Origin: Xanthobacteraceae bacterium
Lineage (GTDB): Bacteria > Pseudomonadota > Alphaproteobacteria > Rhizobiales > Xanthobacteraceae
Length of the DNA: 41,072 nucleotides
Assembly: GCA_019241285.1 (NCBI GenBank)
Contig: JAFAXD010000300.1
Coordinates: 1-41,072 of the forward strand
Direction: 5' to 3'
In this document: positions 35,303 to 41,072 of the stretch, piece by piece
How positions within the stretch are numbered: position 1 is the stretch's first letter
How the letters are laid out: each line of letters begins with the position of its first letter
The notes under the pieces: generated by a model
The model's database searches: none
What the model was told of the DNA's origin: nothing
The model's input: only the letters and a program-made list of their open reading frames with translations
Program-made: the position numbers and the translations under genes

Positions 35303-38296
35303 TCAATGCGGGCACTTCGGCTGTCCGGGTCCGCCGCACGCGGGCTTGCCGGGGGGCGCCGGCCTGGCCGCCGGCGGAGGCGGAGCCGGCCGAGGCGGCG
35401 GCGGTGCTGCCGCATGCATTGGTGGTGGTGGCGGCGGAGGTGCCGCGTGCACGGGTGGCGGCGGCGGCGCAGCGCGCACCGGCGCGGGAGGCGGGGGCGG
35501 TGGCCGGGCGGCGATCGCCGGCGGCGGAGATGGGGGCTTCGCCGCGGGTGCAGGCGGCGCTGGTGCATGTGAGGGCGCGACATTCGCCAGCGGCGGCGGT
35601 GGCGCATGGGTTTGCGGTGCCGGCGGCTTTGGCGGGATCACGGCTGGCGGCGCGTGCGGCGGCGCCGGAGCTGCCGTCGGCGGCGCATGCCCAGAAGGCA
35701 ATGCTGCGCTCGGCAGCGCGCCTGGCGGCGGCGCGTGTGGTTGACCCGCACCAGCGGGCGGGGCGGGAGGCAAGGTTGCGCTGGGAGTGCCCCCCGGCCC
35801 GGGAGGATGGGGGATCGCAGCGGGCGCCGGCAGCGTGTGGGCCGCGCCAGGCGTCGTGCTCCCGGGCGTGCCGGGATGAACCTGGGGGGCCGCTGCGCCT
35901 GGGCCTGGCAAGGCCGCCGTAGGTGATGTGCCTGGAGCAGGCGGCTGACCCGGCGCCCCAGGCGTCGGCAAGGCGTGACCTGCAGGGGCATTGGCCGTCG
36001 CACTGTTTGCCGGCGCGCCTGGCTGGCCGGGCGCGGGATGTCCTGGTTGTCCGGGGGCTCCAGGTGTCCCAGCGGCTGGGTTGGCGCCTGGTGCCGGGGG
36101 CTGACCGGCCGCTCCAGGAGTTGGCAAAGCATGCCCTGCCGGAGCATTTGCAGTCGCGGTGCTTGGCGGTGCGCCCGGCTGGCCGGGGGCGGGATGTCCC
36201 GGTTGTCCGGGGGCTCCAGGTGTTCCAGCGGCTGGCGTGGCGCCTGGTGCCGGGGGCTGACCGGCCGCTCCAGGGGTTGGCAAAGCATGGCCTGCCGGAG
36301 CATTTGCAGTCGCAGTGTTCGGCGGTGTGCCAGGCTGCCCAGGGGCAGGATGTCCCGGTTGTCCCGGAGCTCCAGGTGTTCCAGCGGCTGGCGGCGCGCC
36401 CGGTACCGGCGGCTGACCGGCGGCTCCGGGAGCCGGCAAGGCATGGCCTGCAGGGGCATTGGCGGTCGCAGTCGTTCCCGGGGCGCCGGGTTGCCCGGGA
36501 GTCGGATGGGTTCCTTGGCCAGGCGCTGCAGGTGCGCCGGGCGCGCCTGGCGTGGTTGGGCCAGTTGCTGCGGTCGGGCCGCCGGTGCGGGCGGCCACGT
36601 TTGCCTTCGCTGCAATCGATGGCGGCAGCGATGGACCGACTGTCGCCGGGGCGGTGGCAGCCGCCGGGGCTGGAGCAGCCGGAGCACCTGGTGCCGGCGG
36701 AGCGGCAGGTGGGGCAGCGGCAACCGCCGAGATCGGTTGTGTCGTGCTCTGTCCACTCGGCGTTTGGATCGTCACGTTGTTAGTGGTGTTGTTGACGATC
36801 ACCGTGTTGTGCACGTTGTTGTAGATGATGTTGTTCGGCGGAGGCGGCGCGATGTAGGGCGGCGGCTGCACATAGGCGGGAACCGGCTGGTAGACCGGAA
36901 TCGGCAGCACGAACAAGCCAACTGGCGGTGGTGGTGGCGGCAGCGCCACCCAGAACGGGGGCGGCGGCGCCAGGAAGACCACCGGCGGCGGCGGCGGCGG
37001 TGCAAACGCAAATACCGGATCATAGAACGCGAGCACCGGCCGATCGACGAACACGACTTCGGCGGGCGGCGGCGGCGGCACGTCATAGGCCATCATCTGG
37101 AACGTGGGCGGCGGCTCGAACGCGGCCGAGAGCTCGGCCAACCGGCGCCGGCAATCGTAAACATGCGGGCCGCGCGGATAGCGGCGCAGATAGGACCAAT
37201 AAGCGTCCGGCGTGTTGGCGATCCAGGTCCGGCGCCAGGTGATTGCCTCGCGGCGCGCCGCGATGATGGCTTGCACGCGCGGCGCCATCGGATCATCCGG
37301 GTAGGCAGCGACGAAATCCAGGTAGCCTTGCAGCGTGTCGCGTTCCAGTGCGGCCGCATAGGCGTCCTGGGAGCCAAGATCACGAATCGGCCGCGTGCGC
37401 ATCTCCTGTACCTGTTGGGCGGGGACCTGCGGCGGCGGTGCATCCGGCGCGCGTTCGAAGAACTGGAACTGGGCGAGGATGTTGGCCGATTGCCATGGGA
37501 CTTCGGCGCCCTTCGTCATTTCATTGACGCGCAGGCGCACCCGGTCAAACACGTCCTTTGGCGACAGGCCGCCCTCGCGAATCATTTCCGCGAGCGCCTG
37601 GGCGTAGGCGCCGTAAGGTCCATCGCCATCTGGCGCTACGGTTCCGGGCGCGGCATTGAATGCGTACAGCATGCCGGGCTCGGCATCGACCAAGGCGAGC
37701 CCGCCGGCGAGCGGCTGGCCAGTTTTCACGAACGGATTGGCGCGGCCGGCGTCCAGCACCACCATGCTGGCCTTGAGTTTGAGCGCGGCAAGCGGGCGCG
37801 TGTAGTCGGTGACCCGCACCGCCTCGAGCGGCACATCGCTTGCCTGCGCAAGCTTGGCATCAATCGGGACGTAATAGTTCTCGCCTTCGAGCTGCACGCC
37901 ATAGCCCGCGAGATAAATGAAGGCGACCGTGTTCGGGCCCGAGCTCTGCGCCTTGCTGAGGAAATCGCGCATTGCCTGGCGCAGCGAGTCTTGATCGAGA
38001 TCGCGCGCGCCGGCGACGTCAAAGCCCGCGGCCTGCAAAGTCTGTGCGATCAGGCCGGCGTCGTTGGCCGCGGTCTTGAGCGCACCTGCCTGATAGCCCG
38101 CGTTGCCGACCACGAGGGCAATGCGCTTTTCCGCACCGTCGGGTGCGGGTGGTGCTGGGGCTGCTGCAGGTGCGGCCGGCGGAGGCGCGGCTTCCACCGC
38201 GAGGTTCTGAGCGGAAGGCCGGGAGTTCTGCGCGGCAACCAAGCCGATCGTCGCGAACACGCCGAGGGTAACCAACAGTCCGAGGTACTTTGTCAT
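35303..38296 (-). CDS. Caspase-family (peptidase C14) protein with collagen-like Pro/Gly-rich C-terminal tail; apparent pseudo-enzyme
   Basis: Start MTKYLGLLVTLGVFATIGLVAAQNS (signal peptide); caspase p20-like 'EKRIALVVGNAGYQAGALKTAANDAGLIAQTLQAAGFDV...FIYLAGYGVQLEGENYYVPIDAKL...VVLDAGRANPF'; long low-complexity Pro/Gly/Ala tail. The ORF-track start (38824) overlaps the divergent gene. Confidence 0.88.
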   Translation of the reverse strand: MTKYLGLLVTLGVFATIGLVAAQNSRPSAQNLAVEAAPPPAAPAAAPAPPAPDGAEKRIALVVGNAGYQAGALKTAANDAGLIAQTLQAAGFDVAGARDLDQDSLRQAMRDFLSKAQSSGPNTVAFIYLAGYGVQLEGENYYVPIDAKLAQASDVPLEAVRVTDYTRPLAALKLKASMVVLDAGRANPFVKTGQPLAGGLALVDAEPGMLYAFNAAPGTVAPDGDGPYGAYAQALAEMIREGGLSPKDVFDRVRLRVNEMTKGAEVPWQSANILAQFQFFERAPDAPPPQVPAQQVQEMRTRPIRDLGSQDAYAAALERDTLQGYLDFVAAYPDDPMAPRVQAIIAARREAITWRRTWIANTPDAYWSYLRRYPRGPHVYDCRRRLAELSAAFEPPPTFQMMAYDVPPPPPAEVVFVDRPVLAFYDPVFAFAPPPPPPVVFLAPPPPFWVALPPPPPPVGLFVLPIPVYQPVPAYVQPPPYIAPPPPNNIIYNNVHNTVIVNNTTNNVTIQTPSGQSTTQPISAVAAAPPAAPPAPGAPAAPAPAAATAPATVGPSLPPSIAAKANVAARTGGPTAATGPTTPGAPGAPAAPGQGTHPTPGQPGAPGTTATANAPAGHALPAPGAAGQPPVPGAPPAAGTPGAPGQPGHPAPGQPGTPPNTATANAPAGHALPTPGAAGQPPAPGATPAAGTPGAPGQPGHPAPGQPGAPPSTATANAPAGHALPTPGAAGQPPAPGANPAAGTPGAPGQPGHPAPGQPGAPANSATANAPAGHALPTPGAPGQPPAPGTSPTAALPGPGAAAPQVHPGTPGSTTPGAAHTLPAPAAIPHPPGPGGTPSATLPPAPPAGAGQPHAPPPGALPSAALPSGHAPPTAAPAPPHAPPAVIPPKPPAPQTHAPPPPLANVAPSHAPAPPAPAAKPPSPPPAIAARPPPPPPAPVRAAPPPPPVHAAPPPPPPPMHAAAPPPPRPAPPPPAARPAPPGKPACGGPGQPKCPH
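35920..36545 (-). repeat. Four tandem copies of a 156-bp (52-aa) collagen-like coding repeat
   Basis: Equivalent positions at 35964, 36120, 36276 and 36432 spaced exactly 156 bp. Unit ~TATANAPAGHALPTPGAAGQPPAPGATPAAGTPGAPGQPGHPAPGQPGAPP. Confidence 0.9.
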
Positions 38297-38622
38297 ATTA
38301 TGCCCCACGGGAGAGCCCATGCCTATCAGTACACGGCAAGGGCGCTGAATGTTCTCTGAATGGACCGCGTCAACAATGCGGCGAGACGGGGGCATTTGAC
38401 CTCGCTGGACTTGCAAAACTTTTATTTTGTCGCGCGCGGAACCGATTGCCTCTTTGTGCGTTTTCAGCGTCAGCCGGGGTCTTCCTTGGGGCATTCGCGT
38501 ATCCAGGGGAAAGGAAGGCCTGCGCGGCTGCGCGCTGCGAGTAATCCGATGCTCCTGGCGTGCTTCGTCCGGTCCTTTCACCGCCGCCAGATACCTGTCG
38601 GCGATCCGAACCAGGATGCGCA

Positions 38623-41072
38623 ATGCAATCCCCACCCCAAGCTGCCGAAGTTCCCTCCCATACCGATGCTCCCGCTCTCCACAATCCCGGCAATGGCGCC
38701 AACGGCAAATCCGCCTTCGAGTTGAAGGATCTGCTGCATGCGCTGCAAGCCGTGCGGGTTGGCGATTTTTCGGTGCGCCTTGCCGGCGACCACCTGGGAA
38801 TCGAGGGTAAGATAGCCGACACATTCAACGAGATCGTCACCGCCAACGAGCGGATGGCGCAGCAGCTTGAGCAAATCGGGCAGATCGTCGGCCGTGAAGG
38901 CAAGACGCGCCAGCGCGTACGGCTCGGGCTCTCGAGCGGCGCGTGGGGCGAAATGGAAACCTCCATCAACGTGCTGATCGATGATCTGCTGTGGCCGACT
39001 CGCGAAGTGACGCGCGTGATCGGCGCCGTCGCCCAAGGCGATTTGTTGCAGACCGTAAAGCTCGATGTCGAGGGCCGGCCGCTCAAGGGCGAGTTCCTGC
39101 AATCGGCGATGATCGTCAACACGATGATCAAACAGCTCGGCGTGTTCACCTCGGAGGTGACGCGCGTCGCCCGTGAGGTCGGCACCGAGGGCAAGCTCGG
39201 CGGCCAAGCCCAGGTGCCGGAAGTGACCGGCGTGTGGAAGGACCTCACTGAAAGCGTCAACTCGATGGCCAGCAACCTGACCGCTCAGGTGCGCAACATC
39301 GCCGACGTGACGATCGCGGTCGCCAACGGCGACCTCTCCAAGAAGATCACCGTCGACGTGCGCGGCGAAATCCTGCAGCTCAAGGAAGCCATCAACACCA
39401 TGGTGGACCAGCTGCGCTCATTCGCCTCCGAGGTGACGCGCGTGGCGCGCGAGGTCGGCACCGACGGCAAGCTCGGCGGCCAGGCGATCGTGCCCGGTGT
39501 CGCCGGTACCTGGAAGGACCTGACCGACTCGGTCAATGCCATGTGCGGTAACCTGACCGCACAGGTGCGCAACATCGCGCAAGTCACGACCGCGGTCGCG
39601 CGCGGAGACCTGTCGCGCAAGATCACCGTCGACGTGCGCGGTGAGATTCTCGAACTCAAAGACACCATCAACACGATGGTGGACCAGCTCAACGCGTTCG
39701 CGTCGGAAGTGACGCGCGTGGCGCGCGAGGTCGGCACCGAGGGCAAGCTCGGCGGCCAGGCGCAAGTCCCCGGCGTAGCCGGTACCTGGAAAGACCTGAC
39801 CGACAGCGTCAACTTCATGGCCGGCAACCTGACCGCCCAGGTGCGCAACATCGCCGACGTTGCGACCGCAATCGCCGGCGGCGACTTGTCGAAGAAGATC
39901 ACCGTCAACGTCAGCGGCGAAATCCTGCAGCTCAAGGAAACCATCAACACGATGGTGGACCAGCTCAATGCGTTCGCCGGCGAGGTGACGCGCGTTGCGC
40001 GCGAGGTCGGCACGGACGGGCGGCTCGGTGGTCAAGCCAATGTGCTCGGCGTTGCCGGCACTTGGAAGGATCTCACCGACAGCGTCAACTCGATGGCCTC
40101 GAACCTGACCGCGCAGGTGCGCAACATCGCCGAAGTCTCAACCGCCATCGCCAACGGTGACTTGTCGAAGAAGATCACCGTCGATGTGCGCGGCGAAATT
40201 CTCGAATTGAAGGACACCATCAACACGATGGTGGACCAGCTCAACGCCTTCGCCGGCGAGGTGACGCGCGTTGCGCGCGAGGTCGGCACCGAAGGCAAGC
40301 TCGGCGGCCAGGCGATTGTGCGCGGCGTCGCCGGTACCTGGAAAGACCTGACGGACAGCGTCAACTCGATGGCCTCGAACCTGACCGGCCAGGTGCGCAA
40401 CATCGCCGAGGTGGCGACCGCCGTCGCGCAAGGCGATTTGTCGAAGAAGATCACCGTCAACGTCAGCGGCGAAATCCTGCAACTGAAAGAGACGCTCAAC
40501 ACGATGGTCGACCAGCTCAACGCGTTCGCGGCGGAAGTCACGCGTGTCGCGCGCGAGGTCGGCACCGAGGGCAAGCTCGGCGGTCAAGCCGTGGTCCCGG
40601 GCGTCGCTGGCACCTGGAAGGACCTGACCGACAGCGTCAACTCCATGGCTGGCAACCTCACCGCCCAGGTGCGCAACATCGCCGAGGTCGCGACCGCCAT
40701 CGCCGGCGGCGACCTCTCGCGCAAGATCACGGTCGACGTGCGCGGCGAAATCCTGCAGCTGAAAGAAACCCTCAATACGATGGTCGATCAGCTCAACCGG
40801 TTCGCCGGCGAGGTGACGCGCGTCGCGCGCGAGGTCGGCACCGAAGGACGTCTCGGCGGCCAAGCGAACGTGCCGGGCGTCGCCGGGACCTGGAAGGATC
40901 TGACCGACAGCGTCAACTCCATGGCCGGCAATCTGACCGCCCAGGTGCGCAACATCGCCGAAGTGACGACGGCGGTCGCGCGCGGTGACCTGTCGCGCAA
41001 GATCACCGTCGACGTGAAGGGGGAAATCCTCGAACTGAAGAACACCATCAACACGATGGTGGACCAGCTCAA
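38623..41072 (+). CDS. Poly-HAMP domain sensor protein (probable hybrid histidine kinase), 3' end outside the window
   Basis: ATG at 38623 ([72 protein letters not shown]...) in frame with repeats '[87 protein letters not shown]'. No stop before the window end, so it was omitted from the ORF track. Confidence 0.93.
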   Translation, partial: MQSPPQAAEVPSHTDAPALHNPGNGANGKSAFELKDLLHALQAVRVGDFSVRLAGDHLGIEGKIADTFNEIVTANERMAQQLEQIGQIVGREGKTRQRVRLGLSSGAWGEMETSINVLIDDLLWPTREVTRVIGAVAQGDLLQTVKLDVEGRPLKGEFLQSAMIVNTMIKQLGVFTSEVTRVAREVGTEGKLGGQAQVPEVTGVWKDLTESVNSMASNLTAQVRNIADVTIAVANGDLSKKITVDVRGEILQLKEAINTMVDQLRSFASEVTRVAREVGTDGKLGGQAIVPGVAGTWKDLTDSVNAMCGNLTAQVRNIAQVTTAVARGDLSRKITVDVRGEILELKDTINTMVDQLNAFASEVTRVAREVGTEGKLGGQAQVPGVAGTWKDLTDSVNFMAGNLTAQVRNIADVATAIAGGDLSKKITVNVSGEILQLKETINTMVDQLNAFAGEVTRVAREVGTDGRLGGQANVLGVAGTWKDLTDSVNSMASNLTAQVRNIAEVSTAIANGDLSKKITVDVRGEILELKDTINTMVDQLNAFAGEVTRVAREVGTEGKLGGQAIVRGVAGTWKDLTDSVNSMASNLTGQVRNIAEVATAVAQGDLSKKITVNVSGEILQLKETLNTMVDQLNAFAAEVTRVAREVGTEGKLGGQAVVPGVAGTWKDLTDSVNSMAGNLTAQVRNIAEVATAIAGGDLSRKITVDVRGEILQLKETLNTMVDQLNRFAGEVTRVAREVGTEGRLGGQANVPGVAGTWKDLTDSVNSMAGNLTAQVRNIAEVTTAVARGDLSRKITVDVKGEILELKNTINTMVDQL
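39145..41072 (+). repeat. Tandem 276-bp (92-aa) HAMP coding repeats, seven starts visible
   Basis: Equivalent 'ttc...gaggtgacgcg' positions at 39145, 39421, 39697, 39973, 40249, 40525 and 40801, each exactly 276 bp apart; the last copy is open at the edge. Confidence 0.95.

Noticed and set aside
35920-36545. CRISPR array suspected because of regular repeats
   Set aside because: The 156-bp period is in frame within a coding sequence, repeats are contiguous without spacers, and they encode collagen-like protein.
35975-38359. 794-aa plus-strand ORF antisense to the caspase-family gene
   Set aside because: Arg/Gly/Cys-rich mirror of a GC-rich repeat-containing gene. The minus-strand frame has a signal peptide, a caspase-like domain and a coherent repeat structure, so the plus-strand ORF is a GC artefact.
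38578-41072. Several minus-strand ORFs over the right end (e.g. 38578-39207, 39285-40013, 39418-40035, 40138-40863)
   Set aside because: They are antisense to the poly-HAMP coding frame on the plus strand and merely mirror its repeats.
39145-41072. Satellite-like or mobile tandem repeat suspected
   Set aside because: The 276-bp period equals 92 codons and encodes conserved HAMP domains, so it is protein-level repetition.
1-41072. tRNA, rRNA or riboswitch
   Set aside because: No cloverleaf-like or rRNA-like sequence was recognised by eye in intergenic gaps. A tRNAscan-SE/Infernal run would be needed to exclude small RNAs.

Overview
GC-rich bacterial chromosomal window, probably from an alphaproteobacterium (taxonomy is inferred from gene content only). 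It carries about 40 supportable protein-coding genes, mostly accessory metabolic, regulatory and transport functions. From left to right: the C-terminal end of a plasmid/phage-type AAA ATPase (open at the left edge); an ankyrin protein; two LysR regulators; Gfo/Idh/MocA oxidoreductase; L,D-transpeptidase; PadR plus a membrane protein; FAD monooxygenase; methyltransferase and MFS transporter; TetR, VOC and cupin genes; an ECF41-like sigma factor overlapping an NDH-2-like FAD oxidoreductase; nucleotide cyclase; a damaged VapBC-like locus; a three-gene xanthine-dehydrogenase-family operon with divergent TetR; exported RidA; GFA; DUF763; a second PIN-type TA pair; AlkB; a hydrolase; ArsC-like; methyltransferase; SDR; and DctA. 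At the right end, a caspase-fold protein with apparent loss of both catalytic residues and a collagen-like 156-bp repeat tail is divergent from a poly-HAMP sensor protein (276-bp repeats, open at the right edge, missing from the supplied ORF track). Most notable: (i) the pseudo-caspase, (ii) the exact-period poly-HAMP array resembling fungal group III histidine kinases, (iii) a TGTCACA-N16-CGTC candidate ECF41 promoter in front of the oxidoreductase/sigma pair, and (iv) three apparent pseudogenes (SRPBCC frameshift, SDR remnant, truncated PIN toxin). No tRNA, rRNA, CRISPR array or intact transposon was recognised. All family calls come from reading motifs by eye, with no database search.
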